Source: Clostridium sp. (GTDB lineage: Bacteria; Bacillota; Clostridia; Oscillospirales; Acutalibacteraceae). From it: a DNA stretch of 64,000 bases. Shown here piece by piece: positions 37,120 to 46,868 of this stretch (the first letter of the stretch is position 1; each line of letters starts with the position of its first letter). The position numbers and the translations under genes are program-made. The stretch spans positions 1 through 64,000 of the forward strand of contig JAISSW010000008.1 in assembly GCA_031272895.1 (NCBI GenBank), in the 5' to 3' direction. Under the pieces are notes generated by a model. That model was not told where the DNA came from and did no database searches. It was given only the letters and a program-made list of their open reading frames with translations.

Positions 37120-38448
37120 TTAACACAAAGCGCCGCCAAACGCAAGGGGGTTAAGCATATTTTTTACTCCAAGCTTTTTCAGCTCCTCAAGCGCCTCCCT
37201 GCGCAGCAGAATTATACCCAGCAAATTCGGGAATGCCATAAGCGCGTTGAAGATATCCGACAGCAGCCAAACAGTTTCTAACTTAACCACACAGCCGACA
37301 AACACAGCGGCGGCAAACAGCGCAAGATAGAGTCTTTGCCCTCGTCCGCGCAGGAGGTACTTCATCCCCTGTCCGCCGTACTGGCTCCAGCCGAGCAGGG
37401 TGCCGAAAGCATAGACACAAAGGGCAACGGCAACAAAGCCCCTGCCCGCGCCGCCAAAAGTGCTCGCAAATGCATTGCCACACAGCACAGCCGCCGCTCC
37501 CTCCCCTTGGGCGGCATATGCCCCTGAGCATAAAATTGCCATGCCGGTTATAACGCACATCACCGTTGTGTCCGCAAATACCTCCGCAATACCCCAAAGT
37601 CCCTGCTCTGCCGGGTGCTTGCAGCTTGCGGAGGCATGAATCAGCGGCGCGGTGCCAAGCCCCGCCTCATTTGAGAAAACCCCGCGGGCAATCCCCCAAC
37701 GCATTGCGGCAGGGCTTTTTGCCCCGCGCAGCACAGCCCACAGCGCGCCGGGCAGCGCTTTGATGTTAACGGCAATGAGCGCAAGGCAGCCAAGCAAAAA
37801 GATAAGACTCAGCGCAGGAACTACCAACTCCGCTACCTTTGTCACTCGTTTAATTCCTCCCGCCGAAACAACAACAGTTAACGCGGCAAGGGTTATACCC
37901 ACGGCGGCGGGAGCAAGCCCAAAGCTCTCCTTAAGGGTTGCCGCCGCTGAGTTCCCCTGAGTCATGTTGCCAACCCCAAAGGAGGACGCGACAAGCAGAA
38001 CGCACCAGAGCGAAGCTGTTCTTTTTAACCCCGCCCCGCGCTCCAAAATCACCATGCCGCCGCCCATGTATTCTCCGTCGGCAAGGCGGTAACGGGTTTT
38101 GATGCCAAGTGTGTTTTCGGCAAAAGCCGTCATCATGCCAAGGATTGACGAAAGCCACATCCAAAAAATAGCCCCGGGTCCGCCAAGGATTATGGCGGTG
38201 GCAACGCCCACAATATTCCCGGTACCCATGCAGGCGGCAAGCGCCCCCGACAGGGCTTGGAAGGGCGTTATTTCTTTTTTTCCTGTTGAGCCGCCGCTCT
38301 TAAGCAGGCTGCCAAAGGTGCTTTTAAGCCAAAAAGGCATATGCGAAAGTTGAAAAAAGCCCGTCCTTGCGCTGAACCAAAAGCCCACGCAAAGGAACAG
38401 CGCAAGGGTGGGCGCTCCCCACAGAGCGGCGTGGATTGACTCAAGCAT
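37120..38448 (-). CDS. Sodium:alanine (AGCS family) amino-acid symporter
   Basis: ALSGALAACMGTGNIVGVATAIILGGPGAIFWMW; FSNEAGLGTAPLIHASA. Confidence 0.93.
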   Translation of the reverse strand: MLESIHAALWGAPTLALFLCVGFWFSARTGFFQLSHMPFWLKSTFGSLLKSGGSTGKKEITPFQALSGALAACMGTGNIVGVATAIILGGPGAIFWMWLSSILGMMTAFAENTLGIKTRYRLADGEYMGGGMVILERGAGLKRTASLWCVLLVASSFGVGNMTQGNSAAATLKESFGLAPAAVGITLAALTVVVSAGGIKRVTKVAELVVPALSLIFLLGCLALIAVNIKALPGALWAVLRGAKSPAAMRWGIARGVFSNEAGLGTAPLIHASASCKHPAEQGLWGIAEVFADTTVMCVITGMAILCSGAYAAQGEGAAAVLCGNAFASTFGGAGRGFVAVALCVYAFGTLLGWSQYGGQGMKYLLRGRGQRLYLALFAAAVFVGCVVKLETVWLLSDIFNALMAFPNLLGIILLRREALEELKKLGVKNMLNPLAFGGALC

Positions 38449-38476
38449 TGCGTTTCCCCACAAAAAAAGGTATAAT
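38448..38476 (+). promoter_or_regulatory. SigA-type promoter of nadE (TTGCGT-17-TATAAT)
   Basis: TATAAT 38471-38476; -35 overlaps the divergent AGCS start codon. Confidence 0.55.
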
Positions 38477-38506
38477 AGGGATATATATTATCAGCGGAGG
38501 GCGAGT

Positions 38507-40468
38507 ATGTACGGATTCATCAAGGTCAGGGCGGCCGCGCCAAGAGTTTTTCCGGCGAACCCCGCGCTGAACGCCAAAGCCGCCGTCGCGGCAATAAGGG
38601 ACGCCGCGGAAGCAAAGGTACAGGTTATAGTGCTGCCGGAGCTGTTCCTCAGCGGCTACAGCTGCGGTGATTTGTTCCGCCAAGGCGCACTGTTAAAGGG
38701 CTGCGAGGCTGCGCTTAAAGCGCTGCTTGAGCAAACCACAAGGTATAAGCTCCTTTGCGCCGTGGGTCTGCCCGTGCAAACCCGCGACGGGTTATATAAC
38801 TGCGCGGCGGTTTTTCAGTCGGGCGTGCTTTTGGGGCTTATTCCAAAAAGCTACCTGCCTAACCATAATGAATACTACGAGAAGCGTTGGTTTACGCCCT
38901 ACCCAAAAAAGCGACAGACAAGCACGATTGACTTTGCAGGGCAAAGCTGTCCCTTTGGCTCAAGCATTTTTGAATTCTGCGCAGCTTCCCCGGGAGCGCC
39001 TACCGTAAAAATCGGTGTGGAAATTTGCGAGGATATGTGGATGCCTATTTCCCCCGGCACGGAATACGCCCTGCACGGCGCACAGCTGATTCTCAACCTT
39101 TCGGCAAGCGATGCCTTGGTTGGCAAGCAGCAATACCGCCGCGAGCTTTTGAGGCAATACAGCGGCAAAAACCTATGTGTCGTGGCGTACGCAAGCGCAG
39201 GAGCCGGTGAGAGCAGCACGGATTTAGTGTTCTCAGGGGCGTGTGCCGTTGCGGAAAACGGCGCGATTTTGTCTGAAGGCGAGCGTTTCCGGCAAGCCGG
39301 CTCTTACTGTGATGCCTGCATTGACGTGTGCAGGATAGATTCTGAACGCATAAATTATACTTTTTTTGATAACCTTGACCGCGCCGGGGAGGACTATGTT
39401 AGCTATATAAGCAGTGTTAAGGGCGAACAGCCGTTACGCCTGCCGGAGCTTACCGAAAACGACATTGAGCGCCGTTTTGACCCCACGCCCTTTGTTCCCT
39501 CAAACACAAACGAACGTGCGGAGCGCTGCGCGGAAATCCTGAATATCCAGGCGGCGGGGCTGGCGCAAAGGGTTAGCCACACCGGCAGCAAGCGTTTAGT
39601 GCTTGGGCTTTCCGGTGGGCTGGACTCAACGCTTGCGCTTATTGTTTGCGCCAAGACCTGCTCGCTGCTGGAGCGCCCCGCTAGCGATATTCTTTGCGTG
39701 TCTATGCCCGGCTTTGGCACCACGCGGCGAACCAAGAGCAATGCCAAAGCCCTTGCGTCCGCCTTTGGCGCGGAGTACAAGGAAATTGACATCACCGCCG
39801 CGTGCGAACGGCACATGGCTGATATTGGACACGACAGCTCCGTGCATGATATAACCTATGAAAACACACAGGCAAGAGAGAGAACCCAAATCCTAATGGA
39901 TTTGGCGAACGCCTGCGGGGGGCTTGTGGTTGGCACGGGCGACCTTTCGGAGCTTGCGTTGGGCTGGTGCACCTATAACGCGGACCACATGAGTATGTAC
40001 GGGGTTAACGCGGGGGTGCCAAAAAGCCTTGTGCGTTACCTTGTGGATTATTTTGCTCAGGGTGCGGATAGCGCCCTTGCCGCCGTGCTGCGTGACGTGC
40101 TTGACACGCCTGTTTCCCCTGAACTTCTGCCGCCGGACGAAAATGGCAGAATTGCCCAAAAAACCGAGGAAATCCTTGGAGATTACACGGTACACGATTT
40201 CTTTTTGTACCACTTTCTTCGCTTTGGAACGGAGCCGCAAAAGCTGCTTTTTATGGCCAAGCGAGCTTTCGCCGGGCGGTATGATGAGCCAAGCCTGCGC
40301 CGCCTTCTGGAGCTTTTTCTGCGCCGCTTTTTTTCGCAGCAGTTCAAGCGCTCCTGTCTGCCGGACGGCCCTAAGGTAGGCACGGTCAGCCTCTCTCCGC
40401 GGGGTGATTGGCGTATGCCCAGCGACGTTAGCGCCGATGCCTGGCTCTCCCGGCTTGCCGGCGGCTAA
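38507..40468 (+). CDS. nadE: Glutamine-dependent NAD+ synthase
   Basis: Nitrilase-like N-terminus (VLPELFLSGYSCGD, GVEICEDMW) plus LGLSGGLDSTLAL synthetase motif. Confidence 0.95.
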   Translation: MYGFIKVRAAAPRVFPANPALNAKAAVAAIRDAAEAKVQVIVLPELFLSGYSCGDLFRQGALLKGCEAALKALLEQTTRYKLLCAVGLPVQTRDGLYNCAAVFQSGVLLGLIPKSYLPNHNEYYEKRWFTPYPKKRQTSTIDFAGQSCPFGSSIFEFCAASPGAPTVKIGVEICEDMWMPISPGTEYALHGAQLILNLSASDALVGKQQYRRELLRQYSGKNLCVVAYASAGAGESSTDLVFSGACAVAENGAILSEGERFRQAGSYCDACIDVCRIDSERINYTFFDNLDRAGEDYVSYISSVKGEQPLRLPELTENDIERRFDPTPFVPSNTNERAERCAEILNIQAAGLAQRVSHTGSKRLVLGLSGGLDSTLALIVCAKTCSLLERPASDILCVSMPGFGTTRRTKSNAKALASAFGAEYKEIDITAACERHMADIGHDSSVHDITYENTQARERTQILMDLANACGGLVVGTGDLSELALGWCTYNADHMSMYGVNAGVPKSLVRYLVDYFAQGADSALAAVLRDVLDTPVSPELLPPDENGRIAQKTEEILGDYTVHDFFLYHFLRFGTEPQKLLFMAKRAFAGRYDEPSLRRLLELFLRRFFSQQFKRSCLPDGPKVGTVSLSPRGDWRMPSDVSADAWLSRLAGG

Positions 40469-40538
40469 GAGTCGCAGCCCATGCCGCACGTTTGGCAGGC
40501 AGCCGTTGTGGCGGGCTGCAGTAATCGGGAAAACGTAT

Positions 40539-41945
40539 TCACTGGGGCTTGCACTGGAAAAGAATAGCTCCCAACGCCTTTGCGTTAAACGGCACCAGCG
40601 GATAGAGGTAGCTCTGTCCGCTGATTGTTTTGGTGTAGCCCAAAAGCAGCAGCTCAGCAATAAGGGCGGCGGCAAAGCCCCACACACCGCCGATTGCGGT
40701 CGCTACCAACAAAAGCACCCTGCAAAGCTTGAGCGCATAGCCAAGCTCAAAGCTGGGTTGGGCAAAGTTGGCAATTGCAACAAAAGCCATATAAAGCACC
40801 ACCTCCGCGTGGAACCAGCCCGCCTCCACAGCGGATTCGCCCAAAACAAGGGCGCCGACAACGGCAAAGGCGTTCCCCAGCGACGACGGAGTATTAAGTC
40901 CGGCAAGCCGCAGGGCATCTATAACAAGCTCCACAATCAAAAACTGCACAAACACCGGCAGGGAAAGCTGCTTGTTAAGCACCACGAATTGCAGCTGTTC
41001 CGGCAGATATTCCGGATATTTGTTTATCAGCAGCCACACAGGAGGCAGAAGCACGGTTAACGCGAACAAAATCAGCCTTATCCAACGCAGGTAGGTTCCC
41101 ACAATGGGCGGGAAGTAGTAATCGTTTGTGTTTTGTAAAAAATCCAAAAAGCCCGTTGGAACAAGCATTGCGTTTGGGGTGTTGTCCGTCAAAATCAACA
41201 CGCTGCCCTCCAGCAGGCTTGCTGCCGCCGCGTCCGGGCGTTCCGTGTAACGCACCTTTGGGAAAGGATTCCAGCGTTGCTTTGGCACCAGCTCCTCCAA
41301 CAGCGATTGCTGCCCAAGCGTCAGCGCCGGAGTTTTAATTGCTTGCAGGCGTTTCCACAGGTCTTTAACTATACGCTCGTCCGCCATGCCGTCAATATAA
41401 CACATTACCACATCCGTTTGGGACTCCTCCCCTATCATAGTTCTGCGCATGGTAAGGCGGCGCTCGCGGATTCTGCGGCGCAGCAGCGCGGTGTTTTGCG
41501 TTAATGCTTCGGTAAAGCCCTCATGTGGTCCGCTGAGCACCTTGTCGTTTTCCGGCTCCTGCACGTTCCTTTGCGGGTATTGGCGAATATCACAGATGAT
41601 TCCCTGCGTAAGCCCCTGCGCAAGGCAAACCGCCTGACCGCTAAGCACCGCTTGGGCAAGTGTGGCTGTTTCCCCGCTTATGCGCGTTTCCGCGTGAGGA
41701 ATAAAGCGCCGTGCAAAGGCTGCTGTGTCTGTAGGAATTGCCGCTACCTCCTCCGGCTTGCGCTGCAACCAAAAGGAAACTATGGCGCTGCCGGCCGCGT
41801 CCTTTGCAAGTCCGTCCAAAAAATAAAGGCAAACCCTCTTTTCGCCCAGCGTTATTTCCCTGAAAAGTATGTCGAAGGCTTCGCCCATGCGCAGCTCGCG
41901 GTCCATTGCGGCTTTGTTTGCTGCGTAGTCGTCAGTTAAGGTCAT
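40539..41945 (-). CDS. GerA/SpoVAF-family spore germination protein
   Basis: LRRRIRERRLTMRRTMIGEESQTDVVMCYIDGMADERIV; C-terminal TM segments. Confidence 0.88.
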   Translation of the reverse strand: MTLTDDYAANKAAMDRELRMGEAFDILFREITLGEKRVCLYFLDGLAKDAAGSAIVSFWLQRKPEEVAAIPTDTAAFARRFIPHAETRISGETATLAQAVLSGQAVCLAQGLTQGIICDIRQYPQRNVQEPENDKVLSGPHEGFTEALTQNTALLRRRIRERRLTMRRTMIGEESQTDVVMCYIDGMADERIVKDLWKRLQAIKTPALTLGQQSLLEELVPKQRWNPFPKVRYTERPDAAAASLLEGSVLILTDNTPNAMLVPTGFLDFLQNTNDYYFPPIVGTYLRWIRLILFALTVLLPPVWLLINKYPEYLPEQLQFVVLNKQLSLPVFVQFLIVELVIDALRLAGLNTPSSLGNAFAVVGALVLGESAVEAGWFHAEVVLYMAFVAIANFAQPSFELGYALKLCRVLLLVATAIGGVWGFAAALIAELLLLGYTKTISGQSYLYPLVPFNAKALGAILFQCKPQ

Positions 41946-41993
41946 TCTCTTCCCCCGTTTTTGTGCTTTTTATGTATTTTGTACCGCTAATGA

Positions 41994-42022
41994 TTGAAAA
42001 ATCCCTCAAATAGTGATATAAT
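41994..42022 (+). promoter_or_regulatory. SigA-type promoter (TTGAAA-17-TATAAT)
   Basis: TTGAAA 41994-41999, TATAAT 42017-42022. Confidence 0.75.
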
Positions 42023-42049
42023 CTACATATTGAAAACGGGAGGCATGGC

Positions 42050-42424
42050 ATGATTACGCAAGACTGGCTGCTGCGGCAGGTGGAAAGTCTGCACCTTATG
42101 GTAACACGGCTGCTGCTACACAAGGACACAGCCGCCTATGAGCTACCCCAAAGCAGGGAGGACTACGACGATACGGACCGCCTTTGCGCCTTGGTTCGCG
42201 CCTGCACAAAAAACAGTGATTATGAAACCGTGCTTGAGCTGTTGGACACGGCTGAGGACAGGTTTTCGCTTGGTTTTGCGGAGCTGGCACTGGAGGCTTA
42301 TGCGGCGCTGAACTCGCTTGACGACACGTCCTTAGAGGACGGCGGAATAACCCGCAGGGACATTGAACGCGGGATAAAACAGCTTGCAACGGAGCGCGGC
42401 TTCACGCTCTGGAAGGAAGAATAA
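42050..42424 (+). CDS. Hypothetical protein (DUF6483-like)
   Basis: MITQDWLLRQVESLHLMVTRLLL; conserved small cytosolic protein style. Confidence 0.6.
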   Translation: MITQDWLLRQVESLHLMVTRLLLHKDTAAYELPQSREDYDDTDRLCALVRACTKNSDYETVLELLDTAEDRFSLGFAELALEAYAALNSLDDTSLEDGGITRRDIERGIKQLATERGFTLWKEE

Positions 42425-42441
42425 GCTTAGGAGGAAGAATT

Positions 42442-42777
42442 ATGTCTGATTGCATTATGTGCAAAATTGCCGCCGGGGAAATCCCCAGCCAAAGGGTCTA
42501 TGAGGACGAGGAACTCCTCGCCTTTCGCGACATTACGCCCCAGGCGCCAACCCACATTCTTGTTATTCCCAAGGAGCATTTAATGTCCGGCGCCGCGGAT
42601 ATTACGGATGAAAACGCAGCTGTTATAGGCAGGATTTTCACCGCAATAGCAAAAATTGCGCGCAAAGAGGGCTTGGAGAGCTACCGTATAATCAACAACT
42701 GCGGGGCGGACGCGGGGCAGACGATTAACCACATTCACTTCCATTTGTTGGGCGGCCGAATTTTCGGCGCGTTTTAA
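42442..42777 (+). CDS. HIT-family (histidine triad) protein
   Basis: CIMCKIAAGEIPSQRVYEDE; INHIHFHLLGGR triad. Confidence 0.96.
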   Translation: MSDCIMCKIAAGEIPSQRVYEDEELLAFRDITPQAPTHILVIPKEHLMSGAADITDENAAVIGRIFTAIAKIARKEGLESYRIINNCGADAGQTINHIHFHLLGGRIFGAF

Positions 42778-42790
42778 GGGGAGGATTAAT

Positions 42791-43333
42791 ATGCCAAGCA
42801 CCTATACGCTAAAAATATGCGGCTTGGAGCGGGAGCTGCCGCTTTGCCCGCTGAACGAAAGCCTCAGCATAGCCGCCTTTGTTATGTTCGGCGACGTGGA
42901 GCTGACAATCACCGCGGCGAGTGAGCTTTTAAGCCGCGTGCCGGAGTTTGACTACATAGTTACGCCGGAGGCTAAGAGTATTCCGCTTGCTTATGAGCTT
43001 TCGCGCCAGAGCGGCAAAAAATACCTTGTGGCGCGAAAAAAAGCAAAGCTTTACATGAGCGCCCCTGTCAGCGTCCATGTTCGTTCAATAACAACGGAGG
43101 GCGTCCAAACGCTTATGTTAGACAGCAGTGAGGGAGCTTTGCTGCGCGGCAGGCGTGTGCTGATTGTTGACGACGTAATCAGCACCGGGGAATCCTTGGC
43201 GGCGGTGGAGGCGCTTTGCGAAAAATTCGGGGCAAACGTGGTTGCAAAGGCTGCTGTTTTAGCCGAGGGCGACGCCATGCTGCGCAAGGATATAACCGTG
43301 CTGGGCGAGCTGCCCATTTTCAGCAATCAGTGA
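42791..43333 (+). CDS. Phosphoribosyltransferase-family protein (adenine PRTase-like)
   Basis: VLIVDDVISTGESLAAVEAL PRPP motif. Confidence 0.85.
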   Translation: MPSTYTLKICGLERELPLCPLNESLSIAAFVMFGDVELTITAASELLSRVPEFDYIVTPEAKSIPLAYELSRQSGKKYLVARKKAKLYMSAPVSVHVRSITTEGVQTLMLDSSEGALLRGRRVLIVDDVISTGESLAAVEALCEKFGANVVAKAAVLAEGDAMLRKDITVLGELPIFSNQ

Positions 43334-45534
43334 AACGCCCCCTCGCGGTAATCGGCTACAGCGTATTTTTTGCGCTTGTGCTGCTTGCGGATTTGCCATT
43401 TTGGGCTCGCACTGTGCTGCTTTGCGCTGCGACAGTGCTTGGGCTTGGCTTCGTTGCCTTGTTGCTAATTAAGCAAAAAAAGCCGCTTGACGGCAGATCG
43501 CGCGAAGCAAGGACAACCTATGCCGCCGCTTGCTTTGCCGTCGCCGCAGCCTGCCTGTTATCATGGGCGGGGCAGCTTGCTTTAGATGAACCCGCCTCTC
43601 GCTACGCAGAAAAGACCGCAGATGTGACCGCTCAGGTTCAGGAAATCTCGGCGCCGCGCTATGGGCGCTATTACGCAATTTGCAAGGCGCAAAGCGTTGA
43701 CGGTAACAAAGAAAGCTTCAAGTTCAGGCTGGCGCTGCGCAGCCCCGTTCCCTGTGTGGAGGGCGATATAATAAGCGCAAGGCTCAGTTTTTTTGCGTAC
43801 CAAAACCCCTCAAAGCGTGTTTGCTTGGGGGCGTATTTGCCAACACAGGGGGAAATTGAAAGCACGCCGGCGAAGCCCGGACTTAGCACCTGGGTCTTTG
43901 CCCTGAGGGCGAAGCTGCTTGGCAGCATTGACGAATACCTGCCGAACGAATATGGTGCGCTGACAAAGGGGCTTATGCTCGGTGATATTTCCGGGCTTTC
44001 CGCGCAAACAAGCAGCAACTTCCGCATACTTGGTATATCCCACCTTATAGCCGTCAGCGGTCAGCACCTTGCAATTTGGTGCGTGGCGGTTCTTGCTCCG
44101 CTGTTCAACGTCCTGAGGGCAAAAAAGCGCACTCAGGCGATTTTTATCTCCTCCTTTGTGCTGCTGTTTATGGCGTTAACAGGCTTTAGCGACTCAATAG
44201 TTCGCTCGGGGCTAATGCTGCTGCTGACGCAAGCGGGCGCAATCCTTAACCGCCGTGCGGACTCCCTGAATTCTCTTGGCTTTGCGGTGCTTGTAATTTG
44301 TATTGCCTCTCCGGGCGCGGCGCAGGGCTTGGGACTGCAGCTCTCCTTTTTGGCTACGCTGGGAATACTGCTTGGGGCGGAAAACAGCACTCCCAAAATT
44401 TCCGCCAAGCCACTTAGCAGGGCATGGAGCTTTGTTAAGGATACGGCAAAATGTACCGCCTTGGCAAGCGTTTTTACCCTGCCCATATCAATGCGGGCAA
44501 GCGGGCAGCTTGGTATTTTGGCCGTACCCGCAAACATAATTTTTGCCCTGCCCGCCGGCTTGGCGCTGATTGCCAGCGGGCTTTGCGCCATCTTTTCGCT
44601 TGTGCCGGGGCTGCGCCTTTTGAGCGCCCCGATTGCCTTTGTGTGCGGGCTTTGCTCCAAATTCATGTTGGACAGCTCAAAGCTGCTGGCGAAAATCCCA
44701 TATGCCTCTATAAACGCAAGCGGCAGGGGCATGACGCTTTGGCTCTGCGGCTCGCTGGCAATATGTGCCTTAGCAGTGCTAATCATTTTTTGGCGCGGCG
44801 GCAAGGAGCGGCACAAAAAGCAAATCCTACGCCTTTGCGCACTGCTTTGCGCGGCGTTGCTGCCCTGCGCACTGCTTGTTGATTCCTCCTTTTTGCGGCG
44901 GGGCAGCCAAATAAGCATTGCAAACACCGGTGCGCTCAGCGTAGCAGTAACAAGCGCCGGGCATACCCTGCTTGTTGGCGCGGGCGGAGAAAGCTTCAAC
45001 GCGGCGGGAGAAATTGCGGACGCTGTGACCCGCGGCGGCGGCGACCTACAGGTAATGCTCTCAAGCGGGGACAAAACAGAGCTTGACAACCTTAGCGCCG
45101 TGCTGAAGGAATTTCCAGCGGAGCGCATTTATTCGCCAAGCGATATAACGCAATACCTGTTGCCGAATGTTGATGAAATTTCCGCAACCCCGCAAGCTGA
45201 GAACATAATAATCTCTGACAGCGCAAGGCTGCTCTACCGTTCAGGGGACGGAATTAACGCCGCCCTGCTGGAGCTTGAGGGTGTGCGAGTGCTGCTGCTG
45301 TTTTCAATGCCAAGCGATTTCTCACTTTTGCCGGAGGAATTTTTGCCCGCCGAGCTTTTGCTCTGTCCCGGTATTCCGCCCGATATACCGCAGGGCATTG
45401 GCCTGACGGTTGTTTGCGGCGGCACTGAGGCACAGGCGCGCTACCTTGCACAGCACGGAGAGAGGGCAGTGCTTGGAAACAACCTGAGCATAATGTTTGA
45501 CGGCGGCAAATGGAGCTTGGTCAACGAGGAATAG
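43330..45534 (+). CDS. comEC: ComEC/Rec2-family competence membrane protein with degenerate C-terminal metallo-beta-lactamase-like region
   Basis: GLMLGDISGLSAQTSSNFRILGISHLIAVSGQHLAI competence-domain motif; GTG start. Confidence 0.85.
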   Translation: MKRPLAVIGYSVFFALVLLADLPFWARTVLLCAATVLGLGFVALLLIKQKKPLDGRSREARTTYAAACFAVAAACLLSWAGQLALDEPASRYAEKTADVTAQVQEISAPRYGRYYAICKAQSVDGNKESFKFRLALRSPVPCVEGDIISARLSFFAYQNPSKRVCLGAYLPTQGEIESTPAKPGLSTWVFALRAKLLGSIDEYLPNEYGALTKGLMLGDISGLSAQTSSNFRILGISHLIAVSGQHLAIWCVAVLAPLFNVLRAKKRTQAIFISSFVLLFMALTGFSDSIVRSGLMLLLTQAGAILNRRADSLNSLGFAVLVICIASPGAAQGLGLQLSFLATLGILLGAENSTPKISAKPLSRAWSFVKDTAKCTALASVFTLPISMRASGQLGILAVPANIIFALPAGLALIASGLCAIFSLVPGLRLLSAPIAFVCGLCSKFMLDSSKLLAKIPYASINASGRGMTLWLCGSLAICALAVLIIFWRGGKERHKKQILRLCALLCAALLPCALLVDSSFLRRGSQISIANTGALSVAVTSAGHTLLVGAGGESFNAAGEIADAVTRGGGDLQVMLSSGDKTELDNLSAVLKEFPAERIYSPSDITQYLLPNVDEISATPQAENIIISDSARLLYRSGDGINAALLELEGVRVLLLFSMPSDFSLLPEEFLPAELLLCPGIPPDIPQGIGLTVVCGGTEAQARYLAQHGERAVLGNNLSIMFDGGKWSLVNEE

Positions 45535-45545
45535 GGAGTTATTTT

Positions 45546-46868
45546 ATGGATTTTGCAAGGCAAACAGCTTTCGAAACACTGCTGCGCATTGAGCGCGACG
45601 GCGCATACGGCAACCTTGCCTTGGGCGCGGCGCTGGATTCTTCCGGGCTGAACGAGCGCGATACCGCCTTTTGCGCAAGCTTAGTTTACGGCGTAACGGA
45701 AAGGCAGATAAGCTTGGACTGGCTGCTTTCACGCCTGCTTAGCAAGCCTATAGCGCGGCTGCGCCCCCCTGTTATTACCGCGCTGCGCATGGGGGCTTAT
45801 CAGCTGCACTATATGGATAGTGTGCCCGCCTCAGCGGCGGTTGACACAAGCGTGCGGCTGCTAAAGGCAAACGGCTGTGCCTATGCCGCCGGGCTTGCAA
45901 ATGCCGTTTTGCGCAAATGCGCGGCGACAGGTCCGAAGTACCCCGAGCAGGGTGACGACGAGAGCCTTAGCATACGTTATTCCGTTCCGCAATGGCTTGT
46001 TGAGCTGTGGCGCGGCGCCTATGGCGAGGAGGCGATGCATAAGCTGCTTGCTGCGGGGCTTGAACACGGCGGGCAATACCTGCGCGTTAATACCACTAAA
46101 ACCGACACGGAGGGACTGATTGCCGCGCTTGCGGAAGAGGGGATTGAAGCAAAGCCCTCCCCTGCCCTTCCAAACGCAGTGATTTTACCCAAAGGAACCG
46201 CCCCGCAAAAAACAAAGGCTTTTGCGGCGGGGCTTTACCACGCGCAGGGGCTTGCCAGCCAATATTGCTGCGCCGCCCTAAACGCTAAGGGAGCGGAGCG
46301 TGTGCTGGATATTTGCGCAGCTCCCGGCGGCAAAAGCTTCACCCTTGCACAGGACGCACGGCAGCTCACCGCGGTTGAACTGTACCCGCAGCGAGCCGAG
46401 CTTGTCCGCAAGGGCGCAAAACGCCTTGGGCTTGGCAATATTGAGGTAATCACGGCCGACGCAGCCGCACTTAACCCAAGCGACACCGGGATTTTTGATG
46501 CCGTTTTGTGTGACGTGCCCTGCAGCGGGCTGGGAACGCTTTCAAAAAAGCCGGATATACGCAAAAAAGACCGCTCAAGCCTTGACAATTTGCCCGCAAT
46601 CCAGTATACTATTTTTTGTAACGCGGCATTTTTTGTGCGTGACGGCGGCAGGCTTATATATTCCACCTGCACACTCAACCCCGCTGAAAACGAGTTGCTT
46701 TGCAAACGCTTTCTTGCGGAACACGGTGAGTTTGAGGCTGACGGGAATTTCCTGAAGGGTTTGCCACGGCGAACGGAGGACGGCGCGTTCCTTACATTGC
46801 TTCCGCATATCCACGGCTGTGACGGCTTTTTTATCGCGGTGTTCAAGAAAGGGCGAGGTAATGGCTGA
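45546..46868 (+). CDS. rsmB: 16S rRNA (cytosine967-C5)-methyltransferase
   Basis: NusB-like N-terminus; LDICAAPGGKSFTLA, DVPCSGLGTLSKKPDIR. Confidence 0.93.
   Translation: MDFARQTAFETLLRIERDGAYGNLALGAALDSSGLNERDTAFCASLVYGVTERQISLDWLLSRLLSKPIARLRPPVITALRMGAYQLHYMDSVPASAAVDTSVRLLKANGCAYAAGLANAVLRKCAATGPKYPEQGDDESLSIRYSVPQWLVELWRGAYGEEAMHKLLAAGLEHGGQYLRVNTTKTDTEGLIAALAEEGIEAKPSPALPNAVILPKGTAPQKTKAFAAGLYHAQGLASQYCCAALNAKGAERVLDICAAPGGKSFTLAQDARQLTAVELYPQRAELVRKGAKRLGLGNIEVITADAAALNPSDTGIFDAVLCDVPCSGLGTLSKKPDIRKKDRSSLDNLPAIQYTIFCNAAFFVRDGGRLIYSTCTLNPAENELLCKRFLAEHGEFEADGNFLKGLPRRTEDGAFLTLLPHIHGCDGFFIAVFKKGRGNG

Noticed and set aside
44133-45128. 331-aa minus-strand ORF opposite comEC
   Set aside because: Ser/Pro/Lys-rich shadow translation of a real membrane-protein gene.
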